From: Chryseobacterium sp. JV274
GTDB lineage: Bacteria > Bacteroidota > Bacteroidia > Flavobacteriales > Weeksellaceae
Length of the DNA: 64,000 nucleotides
Direction of reading: 5' to 3'
NCBI RefSeq assembly: GCF_903969135.1
Contig: NZ_LR824569.1
Location: forward strand, 4,795,001-4,859,000
The position numbers and the translations under genes are program-made. The notes below the pieces were generated by a model. The model was given only the letters and a program-made list of their open reading frames with translations. It made no database searches and was not told where the DNA came from. Numbering within the stretch: position 1 is the stretch's first letter; each line of letters starts with the position of its first letter. This document shows positions 34,306 to 43,478 of the stretch, one piece after another.

Positions 34306-34318
34306 TATGCAATGCATA
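34306..34318. promoter_or_regulatory. Operator-like palindrome upstream of susC
   Basis: TATGCA-A-TGCATA has perfect 6-bp arms around one base, about 168 nt before the susC ATG. It could be a LacI- or SusR-type site; no such regulator is encoded in the window. Confidence 0.3.
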
Positions 34319-34485
34319 AGACGGTGCAAATTATTGAAATTTAAAAAACTAACTAAAAAGTGTTTCGTAATATACATAATTTTAACTAAAATTATATTAA
34401 AATTACGATAATTCTATTTTTTTTTTAAATTGCGAGTCTGGCTACAAGCCGAATTAAGACTGAAAAAACGAAACTATAAAAAAAT

Positions 34486-37251
34486 ATGATTGTGAATAAT
34501 TTTACAACAGTATTGAAAATTGCGCCCGCTTTTTTATTGGCCAGCACAATAATGCATGCGCAGACTAAAGACTCTGTTCCTCAGGAGAAGAAAATTGAGG
34601 AAGTTGTATTAATCGGGTATGGAAAGCAGAAAAAATCTGATCTTACCGGTTCTATAACTTCAGTCACAGCAAAAGACTTCAACGGAGGAGCAACTTCTGC
34701 AGGGCAGCTGATCCAGGGTAAAACACCAGGAGTACAGATTACCAATAACAGTGGAGCACCAGGATCCGGAACCAAGATCCGGATAAGGGGAACATCTTCC
34801 TTAAGTGGAGAAAACTCCCCATTGATCGTAATTGATGGAGTTCCCCAAGATTTTGTGGGGATGAATGGTGTTTCTGATCCTTTATCCTTAATTAACCCTA
34901 ATGATATTGAAACATTTGATATTCTTAAAGATGCTTCTGCGACTGCTATATATGGTAACAGAGCTTCGAATGGGGTTATTCTTATTACAACTAAGAAAGG
35001 AACAGCAGGAAAGTTCAAAGTGAATTTCTCAACGGTAACTTCGGTTTCTACCAAAATGGGAAAAGTGGATGTGCTGAACGCTCAGGAATTCAGGGATTTT
35101 GTTAATACCAATCCATATGCACCAGCAGGCTATAAAACCAAACTTGGAAATGCTGATACTGACTGGCAGGATCAGATTTATCAGGCAGCATGGGGCACAG
35201 ATAATAACGTAGCCCTTTCAGGAGGTATTAAAGGTTTGCCATACCGTTTATCATTAGGATATAATGAGCAGAACGGGATTGTAAAATCAAATTCTTTCCG
35301 CAGAACTTCTGTAGGATTAAACTTAAACCCTAAATTCTTTGATAATCATTTATCAGTGAATGTAAATGCAAAAGGAACATTTACGGATAATAGATTTGTA
35401 GACGGAGGAGTGATCAAGGCGGCTACCTATTTTGATCCTACACAACCAGTATATTCAGGAAATTCTAATTATGGTGGTTATTATGAATGGCTGGATTCCG
35501 GATCTGCAACAGGATTTAATGTAAATGCCAACTCGAATCCACTTGGAATGATCAATGGTGTAAGAGATGTGTCTTCTGTTCTAAGGGGATTGGGAAATAT
35601 TCAGTTAGATTATAAGTTTCACTTTCTTCCGGACTTGCATTTCAATGTGAACGCTGGATACGATTATACAAAAAGTGATGGACACAAGTTTAAAGATGCT
35701 CGTCTGAGACCAGGTTTTGAAGATAAAGGAAGTTCAAATTTCTATTCTATGGAAAAGAAAAATAAACTTTTGGAAACCTACTTTAATTATGTGAAAAATA
35801 TCAGTGCTATTAATACTGGTGTGGATATTACTGCAGGGTATTCTTATCAGGATTTCAATATTTATCTTCCAGGAGCGATCACTTATAGAGGAACAGGAAT
35901 TAACTCGCAAGATTTAGACTTCAAAACTCAGAATACGTTGATTTCATTTTATGGAAGAGCTATTTTTACCATAGCTAACAAATATGTTATTTCAGGATCG
36001 GTTCGTAAAGATGGTTCTTCGAGATTCTTCAACGGAACCAGAGATAATGTATGGGGAGTTTTCCCGGGAGTTTCTTTAGCATGGAAGCTTAACGAAGAAA
36101 ATTTCATCAAAAATATATCCTCTATCAGTACATTAAAGCTAAGAGCAGGATGGGGTAAAACTGGTCAGCAGGAATTGCCAGCACTTAATGGTAACAAACC
36201 TAATAATTATCCGGCTTTTGCAGCTTATAATCCAAGTTATCAGGGAGCGGGCTATCAGTTTGGAAATGAATTCTATTTTATGTTCAGACCTGCTAACTAC
36301 AATCCGAATCTTACCTGGGAAACTACTACTACCAAGAACTTAGGATTGGATTTTGGGTTTAATAAAAACAGAATTACCGGATCAATAGATGTCTTCAGAA
36401 AAGATACCAAAGATCTTCTTGTATATGCTGATGAACCGGCAGGAGGCTTAAGTAACGCGAGCTGGCAAAATGTCGGAGATATGAAAAATGAGGGTATTGA
36501 GGGAAGTATTACAGTAATCCCGGTTAAAAACCAAAATACAACCTGGGAAGTAAGCTTTAATGCTACGCATTATAAACCGGTAATCACGAAGCTTAAAGAC
36601 CGAGCAGATGAGTCTTTCAATATGGAAGTAGGAGGGATTGAAGGAGGTTCAGGAAACAGAATTCAGGCTCATGCAGTGGGATATGCACCTAATTCATTCT
36701 GGGTATATCAGCAGGTATATGATACCAATGGAAAGCCTGTTGACGGTGCTTTTGTAGACAGAAATGGTGATGGTACAATCAGTACAAAAGATATGTATTA
36801 CTACAAATCCACAACCCCTGATGCAATTTTAGGTTTCTCTACCAAAGTATCTCACAAGAACTGGGATTTTGCATTAAGTGCAAGAGCTGTATTAGGAAAT
36901 TATGTATATAATAATGCTGCTTCCAATAGTTCTTTACAATCTGCATCTACCAACGAATATCTTCAAAATGTGTTCGCAACAGCGCCTCAATATCAATTCT
37001 CTGTTCCTCAGTATAAATCAGATATTTATGTTGAGAATGCTTCATTCCTGAGACTTGATAATATCAATGTCGGATACAATTTCGGAGAAATTTTCACAAA
37101 AGGGAGTAATCTGAAAGTATATGCGATGGCACAGAATGTCTTTGTAATTACTAAATACTCAGGAGTAGATCCTGAAGTTTTTGGTGGAATAGATAACGGT
37201 TACTACCAAATGCCTAAGATTTATTCTTTAGGTTTTAACTTTCAATTTTAA
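34486..37251 (+). CDS. susC: SusC/RagA-family TonB-linked outer-membrane transporter
   Basis: Imports oligosaccharides together with SusD. The 921-aa protein has a signal peptide ending MHAQ (about residue 26), then passes directly into the plug (KKIEEVVLIGYGKQKKSDLTGSI, RIRGTSSLSGENSPLIVIDGVP, DILKDASATAIYGNRASNGVILITTKKG) and a large beta-barrel ending SLGFNFQF. The N-terminal carboxypeptidase-regulatory-like domain (~80-100 aa) found in Bacteroides SusC is absent. SusD, SusE and glucan hydrolases follow, so starch or maltodextrin is the likely substrate. The susC-susD gap is 11 nt. Confidence 0.95.
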   Translation: MIVNNFTTVLKIAPAFLLASTIMHAQTKDSVPQEKKIEEVVLIGYGKQKKSDLTGSITSVTAKDFNGGATSAGQLIQGKTPGVQITNNSGAPGSGTKIRIRGTSSLSGENSPLIVIDGVPQDFVGMNGVSDPLSLINPNDIETFDILKDASATAIYGNRASNGVILITTKKGTAGKFKVNFSTVTSVSTKMGKVDVLNAQEFRDFVNTNPYAPAGYKTKLGNADTDWQDQIYQAAWGTDNNVALSGGIKGLPYRLSLGYNEQNGIVKSNSFRRTSVGLNLNPKFFDNHLSVNVNAKGTFTDNRFVDGGVIKAATYFDPTQPVYSGNSNYGGYYEWLDSGSATGFNVNANSNPLGMINGVRDVSSVLRGLGNIQLDYKFHFLPDLHFNVNAGYDYTKSDGHKFKDARLRPGFEDKGSSNFYSMEKKNKLLETYFNYVKNISAINTGVDITAGYSYQDFNIYLPGAITYRGTGINSQDLDFKTQNTLISFYGRAIFTIANKYVISGSVRKDGSSRFFNGTRDNVWGVFPGVSLAWKLNEENFIKNISSISTLKLRAGWGKTGQQELPALNGNKPNNYPAFAAYNPSYQGAGYQFGNEFYFMFRPANYNPNLTWETTTTKNLGLDFGFNKNRITGSIDVFRKDTKDLLVYADEPAGGLSNASWQNVGDMKNEGIEGSITVIPVKNQNTTWEVSFNATHYKPVITKLKDRADESFNMEVGGIEGGSGNRIQAHAVGYAPNSFWVYQQVYDTNGKPVDGAFVDRNGDGTISTKDMYYYKSTTPDAILGFSTKVSHKNWDFALSARAVLGNYVYNNAASNSSLQSASTNEYLQNVFATAPQYQFSVPQYKSDIYVENASFLRLDNINVGYNFGEIFTKGSNLKVYAMAQNVFVITKYSGVDPEVFGGIDNGYYQMPKIYSLGFNFQF

Positions 37252-37262
37252 ATAAGAATTCA

Positions 37263-38864
37263 ATGAAACTAAATAGAATTAAACTTAAAAATATAGTATT
37301 GCCTCTTTCAGCAGTATTTTTATTGACAGCAGCTTCTTGTGTGAAAGATCTTGAAAGAGAACCTATCACAGATGTTACTTCAGCCAGTATTTATAAAGAT
37401 TTTGCCAACTATAAAAATGTTTTGGCAAAACTTTACGGAGGGCTTGCTATGGGAGGGCAGATCAGTGGAGACGGTGATCAGCCGGATAGTGATATTAACG
37501 GAATCAATGGTGGTTTCTCTCAATATACCAGATTGATGTATACCCTGAATGTTGTCACAACCGATGAGGCTGTGATTGGATGGAATGACGGAAATCTTCA
37601 TACTCTTCACAAAATGACCTGGGATGCTTCCAATGAATTCATTGCTGCTATGTACTATAGAGTATATACGGAAATTGCTTTTTGTAATGAGTTTCTGAGA
37701 AATGTAACGGATGAAAAATTGGCTTCCAATAATATTACTGGAGATAATCTTGCTCAGGCAAAACTAATGAGAGCAGAAGCACGTTTTCTTAGAGCACAGT
37801 CATATTATCATGCAATAGATATGTTCGGGAATGTTCCTTTTGTAGATGAATCCTATTTGCCGGGTTCTGTGAATCCACCACAGAGAATAGAAAGAAAAGC
37901 ATTATTTAATTTTATTGAATCCGAATTGCTTGCTGTAGCAGGAGAATTAAAAGATCCTAAAACCAATGAATATGGAAGAGCAGATAAAGCTGCTGTATGG
38001 TCATTGTTGGCAAAATTATATTTGAATGCAGAAGTATATACGGGAACACAGAGAAATACGGACTGTATCACTTATTGTAACAAAGTGATTGCAGCAGGGT
38101 ATTCTTTAAAACCAAAATATGACGATTTGTTCCTTGCAGATAACAATATCAATAACCCTGAACAGATCTTAAGTGTAAATTTTGATGGAATCAATACACA
38201 GACCAACGGTGGAACAACTTATCTTGTTCATGCTGCAATAGGTGGAGATATGAAAGCTGCTGACTTTGGAGTGAATGGAGGATGGAGTGGTTTAAGAACG
38301 ACAAAAGCGTTTGTAGGCTTATTCCCTACTAATGGAAGTGATAAAAGAGGAAGATTCTTTACTTCAGGACAAAATTTAGAAATTAATGATTTAGGATCCT
38401 TCACAGATGGATATGCATTTATCAAATTCAAAAATGTTAAAAGTAACGGATCTGTTGGAGCTCATACCAACTGGGTTGAAGCTGATATCCCTTTATACCG
38501 TTTAGCCGATATCTATCTGATGTATGCAGAGGCTGTTTTAAGAGGTGGCGCTGGTGGAAATCAGGCTACAGCAATCGGTTATATTAATCAGCTGAGAGAG
38601 CGTGCTTATGGAAATACAAGCGGAGATGTATCTTCTATCAATCTCAACTTTATTTTAGATGAGAGAGGGAGAGAACTATCATGGGAAATGACCAGAAGAA
38701 GTGACCTTATCCGTTTCAACAAATATACTACAGGAGATTATGTTTGGCCATGGAAAGGAAATGTGAAAGATGGTAAAGCGGTAGAAAGTTATAGAAACCT
38801 TTTCCCAATACCTGCGAAAGATATTGTAGCAAACCCTAATCTGATTCAGAATCCTGGATATTAA
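37263..38864 (+). CDS. susD: SusD/RagB-family glycan-binding lipoprotein
   Basis: Lid protein of the SusCD importer. The 533-aa protein has a lipoprotein signal with AASC (Cys26) followed by VKDLEREP, and the tetratricopeptide-like helical scaffold: ARFLRAQSYYHAIDMFGNVPFVDE, the segment FIESELLAVAGEL, KAAVWSLLAKLYLNAEVY, and a C-terminal LINQLRERAYGN ... ILDERGRELSWEMTRRSDLIRF, all hallmark SusD motifs. It is translated 11 nt after susC and 18 nt before susE. Confidence 0.95.
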   Translation: MKLNRIKLKNIVLPLSAVFLLTAASCVKDLEREPITDVTSASIYKDFANYKNVLAKLYGGLAMGGQISGDGDQPDSDINGINGGFSQYTRLMYTLNVVTTDEAVIGWNDGNLHTLHKMTWDASNEFIAAMYYRVYTEIAFCNEFLRNVTDEKLASNNITGDNLAQAKLMRAEARFLRAQSYYHAIDMFGNVPFVDESYLPGSVNPPQRIERKALFNFIESELLAVAGELKDPKTNEYGRADKAAVWSLLAKLYLNAEVYTGTQRNTDCITYCNKVIAAGYSLKPKYDDLFLADNNINNPEQILSVNFDGINTQTNGGTTYLVHAAIGGDMKAADFGVNGGWSGLRTTKAFVGLFPTNGSDKRGRFFTSGQNLEINDLGSFTDGYAFIKFKNVKSNGSVGAHTNWVEADIPLYRLADIYLMYAEAVLRGGAGGNQATAIGYINQLRERAYGNTSGDVSSINLNFILDERGRELSWEMTRRSDLIRFNKYTTGDYVWPWKGNVKDGKAVESYRNLFPIPAKDIVANPNLIQNPGY

Positions 38865-38882
38865 TTTAAAATCCTGTTAAAA

Positions 38883-40001
38883 ATGAAAAATCTATTCAAA
38901 ATATTAGCTCTGGTTTTTACCGGACTTTTAGTTTTTTCCTGTGAAAAAGATGAGGATCAAGCTGTTATTAATGAAACGTCTGCCAGTAAGATATCTGCTG
39001 ATAAAAGTGCCATTGTTCTTAATGAGCTCAATGCGAATGATGCTGTAATCAGTTTTACATGGACAAAGCCAACGTTTAGTATTGCCGTAGTTCCCAATCA
39101 GAAAGTAGAATTCGGAATCAAAGGTGATGGTTTCAAAAAAAGTGCTGTTATTGATTTCTCCAATGATATGACTTCAGGCTCTGTAACTCATGCAGCAATG
39201 AATGCAGCAATGTTTTCTATTGGAGCTGTGCCGGATGCTGTGAATGATATTGAGGCGAGGTTGAAAACTTCTGTAGGATCAGCCATTTTTTACTCAAATG
39301 TAATTGCACTTAAAGTAACACCTTATACTCCAAACCCTGATTTGGTATATCCTAAGATTAATGTTCCTGGTAGTTATGCGGGAGCAGCAGGTTATGCAAA
39401 CTGGACTCCTGGAAATTCCCCGAATTTGTTTTCTCCAGGAAAAAATGATGAATACAGAGGGTTTATTTGGATCAACACTGTTTCTGGTGATGATGATGGT
39501 AAATATAAATTCTCTATCAATGAGGACTGGCCCGGAAATAAAGGAGACGATGGAACCAATACCGGAAAATTGAAATTAGATGGACCGAACATAAAAGCTC
39601 CTGCAGTGGGAACCTATTATATTAAGGTAAATTGGGCCGCAAACACTTATTCTTCTGTGTTGGCAAACTTTGGTGTTATTGGTGATGCAACCCCTACAGG
39701 GTGGAACTCAGATACAGATTTTGTATATAATCCTGCAACCAAAACTTTTGTGATTAATTCAATTGCATTATCTAATACCGGAGTATTTAAATTCCGAGCC
39801 AATGATGATTGGGCGATGAAATTCCAGCCGAACAAAGATGATGAAGCGCTTACTTCGGGAAAAGGTGTACAAACCTATTTCAATGCTGAAGGAACCGTAG
39901 AAAAAGATGGCGGATACAAAGTTTCTCAGGCAGGTAATTATAAAATTGAACTGGATTTACACAATTCAGCATATTACAAGCTAACCATTACTAAATTGTA
40001 A
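38883..40001 (+). CDS. susE: SusE/SusF-type starch-binding outer-membrane lipoprotein
   Basis: A 372-aa lipoprotein with signal ending VFSC (Cys20), followed by EKDEDQ, an acidic stretch that fits the Bacteroidota signal for surface exposure. The N-terminal DUF5019/SusE-like Ig domain (SADKSAIVLNELNANDAVISFTW split over ~30-110) is followed by two similar carbohydrate-binding domains; both contain FK/RAN(ED)DW(AP)-type repeats (KYKFSINEDWPGN and VFKFRANDDWAMKF), the mark of SusE/F starch-binding modules. It should hold starch chains near SusCD. A hairpin follows before the GH97 gene. Confidence 0.87.
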   Translation: MKNLFKILALVFTGLLVFSCEKDEDQAVINETSASKISADKSAIVLNELNANDAVISFTWTKPTFSIAVVPNQKVEFGIKGDGFKKSAVIDFSNDMTSGSVTHAAMNAAMFSIGAVPDAVNDIEARLKTSVGSAIFYSNVIALKVTPYTPNPDLVYPKINVPGSYAGAAGYANWTPGNSPNLFSPGKNDEYRGFIWINTVSGDDDGKYKFSINEDWPGNKGDDGTNTGKLKLDGPNIKAPAVGTYYIKVNWAANTYSSVLANFGVIGDATPTGWNSDTDFVYNPATKTFVINSIALSNTGVFKFRANDDWAMKFQPNKDDEALTSGKGVQTYFNAEGTVEKDGGYKVSQAGNYKIELDLHNSAYYKLTITKL

Positions 40002-40019
40002 ATCAAACTAAAATAAAGC

Positions 40020-40050
40020 AAAGTGCTGCTTTACCGCAGCACTTTATCTA
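40020..40050 (+). terminator. Hairpin between susE and GH97 (terminator or attenuator)
   Basis: AAAGTGCTGC (40020-40029) pairs perfectly with GCAGCACTTT (40036-40045) across a 6-nt loop. The tail ATCTATTTTT is only partly T-rich, so partial termination that lowers downstream expression is likely. Confidence 0.6.
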
Positions 40051-40075
40051 TTTTTAAAGTTAATAAATAGTCATT

Positions 40076-42232
40076 ATGAAGAAAATTACAGTTGGAGCGC
40101 TTTTGCTCTCAATGATGTTTACAGGTGTGAAAGCCCAATCTTTAAAATCTCCGGACGGGAAGTTTGAAATGAGTTTTCAGCTGAAAGAAGGAGTACCTTA
40201 CTATAACCTGAAATACAACGGTGCAGTAGTAGTTGAAGATTCTAAATTGGGATTGAGATTATTTAAAGACACAGCCATAAAATTTGCTTCTGAAATAGCC
40301 AAATCAGAAGATGCAAAATACGATCTGAATAACGGTTTTGCAAAAACAGATGAAAAAAGAGACTCCAAAAATGAAACCTGGCAGCCGGTTTTAGGAGAAA
40401 AGAAAAATTATATCAATAATTACAACGAACTGGCAGTTACCCTTAATCAGGCTTCTACAGACAGAAGTATTGTGGTAAAGTTCAGATTGTTTAATGATGG
40501 ATTAGGATTCCGATATGAATTCCCACAGCAAAAGAACCTTAATTACTTTGTGATCAGAGAAGAAGATTCTGAAATCGATTTCCCTACCGATATGAAGGCA
40601 TGGTGGATGGTTGCAGATTATGACTCTCAGGAATACCAGTATCAGGAAACTAAAGTTTCTGAAATTCCTTCAAAATGGGACAAAGCATTTGATGCGAATG
40701 CTTCCCAGTCATTGGTGAAAAATGCAGTTCAGTCTCCGCTGATGCTTAAAAAAGAAGGAAAAGAGCCTTTATATATCAACGTTGCTGAAGCTGCGGTATT
40801 AGATTATCCTGCTTCACACCTGGAAGTAGATGCTCAGAATTATAAATTCAAAACGCATTTGACGGCTGACAGACAGGGAGCAAAAGGATATATTCAAACT
40901 CCGTCAGTAACCCCTTGGAGAACAATTATTGTAGCTCCGAAAGCAGAGCAGGTAATGGATTCTAAAATGATCTTTAACCTTAATGAGCCTACAAAATACA
41001 CCGATACTTCTTATATTCACCCTACAAAATACATGGGGGTCTGGTGGGAAATGATCATCGGGAAATCTCAGTGGGCATATTCTACTGCTGAAAATGTTCA
41101 TTTAGGTAAAACAGATTTTGCTAAATTGACTCCAAACGGAAAACACGCTGCAAACAATACAAAAGTTAAAGAATATATTGACTTTGCTGCAGAAAACGGA
41201 TTCCAGGGATTATTGATTGAAGGCTGGAATATCGGCTGGGAAGACTGGTTCGGACACTCAAAAGAATTTGTTTTCGATTTCATTACCCCTTACCCGGATT
41301 TCGATATCAAAATGTTGAATGAATATGCGCATTCAAAAGGAATTAAGCTGATCATGCACCATGAAACTTCAGGTTCTGCAACAAACTACGAAAGATGGGC
41401 AGATAAAGCATTCCAAACGATGAATAAATACGGTTATGATGCTGTGAAAACCGGATATGTAGGAGATATTATTCCTAGAGGAGAACATCATTATTCTCAA
41501 TGGACAATTAACCACTTCTATAGAATTGCTGAAAAAGCAAACGACTATAAAATCATGGTCAATTCTCATGAATCTGTAAGACCTACAGGAGAAAGCCGTA
41601 CCTACCCGAATTATATTTCTGCAGAAGCAGCACGTGGAACAGAGTACGAAGCTTTCGGAGGAAACAAGCCTGATCACCAGACAGTTCTTCCGTTTACAAG
41701 ATGGATGGGAGGTTCTATGGATTATACACCAGGTATTTTCCAGACGAAGTTAGATTATTATTTCCCTGGAGATAACCGTTTCGTAAAAACTACTCTGGTA
41801 AAACAATTGGCTCTTTATGTAACCATGTATATGCCGCTTCAGATGGCTGCAGATCTTCCTGAAAACTACAAAAAGCATATGGATGCATTCCAGTTTATCA
41901 AGGATGTAGCAGCAGATTGGGATGATACAAAAATCTTATCCGCTGAACCTGGTGATTATGTGATTACAGCAAGAAAAGCAAAAGGAACTGAAAACTGGTT
42001 TGTAGGAGGTATTACCGATGAAAACAAACGTGAATATACGGTAGACTTCTCATTCCTGGATAAAGGAAAGAAATATGAAGCAACGATCTATGAAGATGGA
42101 AAAGATGCTGATTATATTGATAATCCTCAAAGCTATAATATCTATAAGAAAGAAATTACAGCCAAGTCAAAAATTAATTTTAAAATGGTAAGAAGCGGCG
42201 GTTTCGCAATTTCTATTAAGCCTGTAAAATAA
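40076..42232 (+). CDS. susB: Glycoside hydrolase family 97, alpha-glucosidase (SusB-like)
   Basis: Periplasmic alpha-glucosidase of 718 aa that trims imported maltodextrins. The signal peptide is MKKITVGALLLSMMFTGVKAQ. The N-terminal beta-sandwich (FEMSFQLKEGVPYYNLKYNG) is followed by a TIM barrel with GFQGLLIEGWNIGWEDW, KLIMHHETSGS, YKIMVNSHESVRPTGESRTYPN and SAEAARGTEYEAFGG, carrying the Glu residues that mark the inverting SusB branch of GH97, and a C-terminal beta domain with NWFVGGITDE. It lies in the sus operon downstream of susE. Confidence 0.94.
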   Translation: MKKITVGALLLSMMFTGVKAQSLKSPDGKFEMSFQLKEGVPYYNLKYNGAVVVEDSKLGLRLFKDTAIKFASEIAKSEDAKYDLNNGFAKTDEKRDSKNETWQPVLGEKKNYINNYNELAVTLNQASTDRSIVVKFRLFNDGLGFRYEFPQQKNLNYFVIREEDSEIDFPTDMKAWWMVADYDSQEYQYQETKVSEIPSKWDKAFDANASQSLVKNAVQSPLMLKKEGKEPLYINVAEAAVLDYPASHLEVDAQNYKFKTHLTADRQGAKGYIQTPSVTPWRTIIVAPKAEQVMDSKMIFNLNEPTKYTDTSYIHPTKYMGVWWEMIIGKSQWAYSTAENVHLGKTDFAKLTPNGKHAANNTKVKEYIDFAAENGFQGLLIEGWNIGWEDWFGHSKEFVFDFITPYPDFDIKMLNEYAHSKGIKLIMHHETSGSATNYERWADKAFQTMNKYGYDAVKTGYVGDIIPRGEHHYSQWTINHFYRIAEKANDYKIMVNSHESVRPTGESRTYPNYISAEAARGTEYEAFGGNKPDHQTVLPFTRWMGGSMDYTPGIFQTKLDYYFPGDNRFVKTTLVKQLALYVTMYMPLQMAADLPENYKKHMDAFQFIKDVAADWDDTKILSAEPGDYVITARKAKGTENWFVGGITDENKREYTVDFSFLDKGKKYEATIYEDGKDADYIDNPQSYNIYKKEITAKSKINFKMVRSGGFAISIKPVK

Positions 42233-42252
42233 TTTGAAGATACACTAAGGTG

Positions 42253-42293
42253 CCCCGGATCATTGAATTTTCAGGATCCGGGGTTATCTTTTT
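42253..42293. terminator. Terminator after GH97
   Basis: CCCCGGATC (42253-42261) pairs with GATCCGGGG (42275-42283), followed by TTATCTTTTTT. It separates GH97 from the convergent desaturase gene. Confidence 0.8.
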
Positions 42294-43276
42294 TACTTAT
42301 CCAATGCTTCAGTATATTCATATTCTGTTTCTGGAACTGGCTCTTTTTTTACCGCAGAAGTCTTATTTTTTATTTTCTCAAGATATTCCTTTTGAAACTG
42401 CTTTACTGTTTTACCTGTACCGTCATGCCTCCATCCCGGGGAGTTAAAAAGATACTTAACACGGTCTTTGAAGGAAAGTCCCGGCTGTCTGATATCTTTT
42501 CCTATTCTTCGCCATTCATAGAATAGAGTTGTTGCCGGATCTTTAGACTCCATCTTAGGATAAATGCCATATTTCACAGGAACCTCAGGATCCTCCTTTT
42601 CGAATGTTCCAAAAATCTTATCCCAGATAATGAGTCCCATTCCCATATTACGGTCCAGATATTTGATATTACAAGCATGATGTACTCTATGATGAGAAGG
42701 AGTAACCAGGATATATTCTAAAAATCCCATGCTTTTAATAGATTGTGTATGAACAAAAGTGCCATAAATCTGTATAGCAGAATACGCAACCAGAATATGC
42801 CATGGATGAAAGCCCATAAATGCTAATGGAGAGAAAAATAAATACCTGTACAAAGGTTGAAAAACAGGACTTCTGAATCCCGTACTGATGTTAAAATAAT
42901 CAGAATTGTGATGGGTAATATGTACAGCCCAGAAGACACGCGAGTGATGATCTACATAATGATGAACATAATAAGCGAAATCCTGAGCGAGAAATACAGC
43001 AATCCAATACCAGATTCCCTCTTGCCAGTCGAAAATACGGTGATGATAAAAAAACATCATGACAAACAAAGAGAACCCTTTCATGATGATGTCTAACCCA
43101 TAGTTGAGCAAAGCAAAAAGAACATTGGTTGCTACATCTTTAGTTTCGTAAATTTTCTCTTTATTAAAGTGGCTGTAAGCCATTTCTACAAAAATAATCA
43201 CAGCAAACACAGGGATGGTCCATGTGTAAACAACATCTGGCCCCTCAGCTTGGAACATACTACTGAAATCAAACAT
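42293..43276 (-). CDS. Sterol desaturase / fatty acid hydroxylase family membrane protein
   Basis: A 327-aa di-iron membrane oxygenase-type protein. The histidine clusters are all present: HHRIF near TM2, HHYVDHHSRVFWAVHITHHNSDYFN and SHHRVHHACN. About four membrane helices surround them. Members hydroxylate or desaturate lipids; the substrate here is unknown (bacterial homologues act on carotenoids, fatty acids or alkylglycerols). It runs against the sus genes on both sides and is functionally out of place, so it probably forms an independent transcript. Confidence 0.88.
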   Translation of the reverse strand: MFDFSSMFQAEGPDVVYTWTIPVFAVIIFVEMAYSHFNKEKIYETKDVATNVLFALLNYGLDIIMKGFSLFVMMFFYHHRIFDWQEGIWYWIAVFLAQDFAYYVHHYVDHHSRVFWAVHITHHNSDYFNISTGFRSPVFQPLYRYLFFSPLAFMGFHPWHILVAYSAIQIYGTFVHTQSIKSMGFLEYILVTPSHHRVHHACNIKYLDRNMGMGLIIWDKIFGTFEKEDPEVPVKYGIYPKMESKDPATTLFYEWRRIGKDIRQPGLSFKDRVKYLFNSPGWRHDGTGKTVKQFQKEYLEKIKNKTSAVKKEPVPETEYEYTEALDK

Positions 43277-43478
43277 TTTTTCTGTAAAACTAAAAATAAA
43301 AAGGGGGATAAATTAACTTTTAGGATGAATTTTTTATGAAAAATTTAAGTTTTTTCTCTAAAAGTTAAAAAATGAATGCCAAATTTTGAAAAATTGCAGT
43401 TGTCAGGATGAAAAAAAGGGACATTCTACTATATTTTGAATGTTTATATGAAAATTAAATGCTAAATTGAACACTAAT

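Larger units (their letters stand above)
34156..34485. other. Divergent regulatory region metG / susC
   Basis: A 330-nt AT-rich region holding the metG -7 element, the hyphenated palindrome at 34306-34318, and a short imperfect hairpin with GGCTACAAGCC at 34438-34448 just before susC. No ORF and no perfect promoter for susC were recognised. Confidence 0.55.

Noticed and set aside
34581..35054. 157-aa minus-strand ORF
   Set aside because: It is antisense to the susC plug region, whose motifs are clear, so it is a shadow frame.
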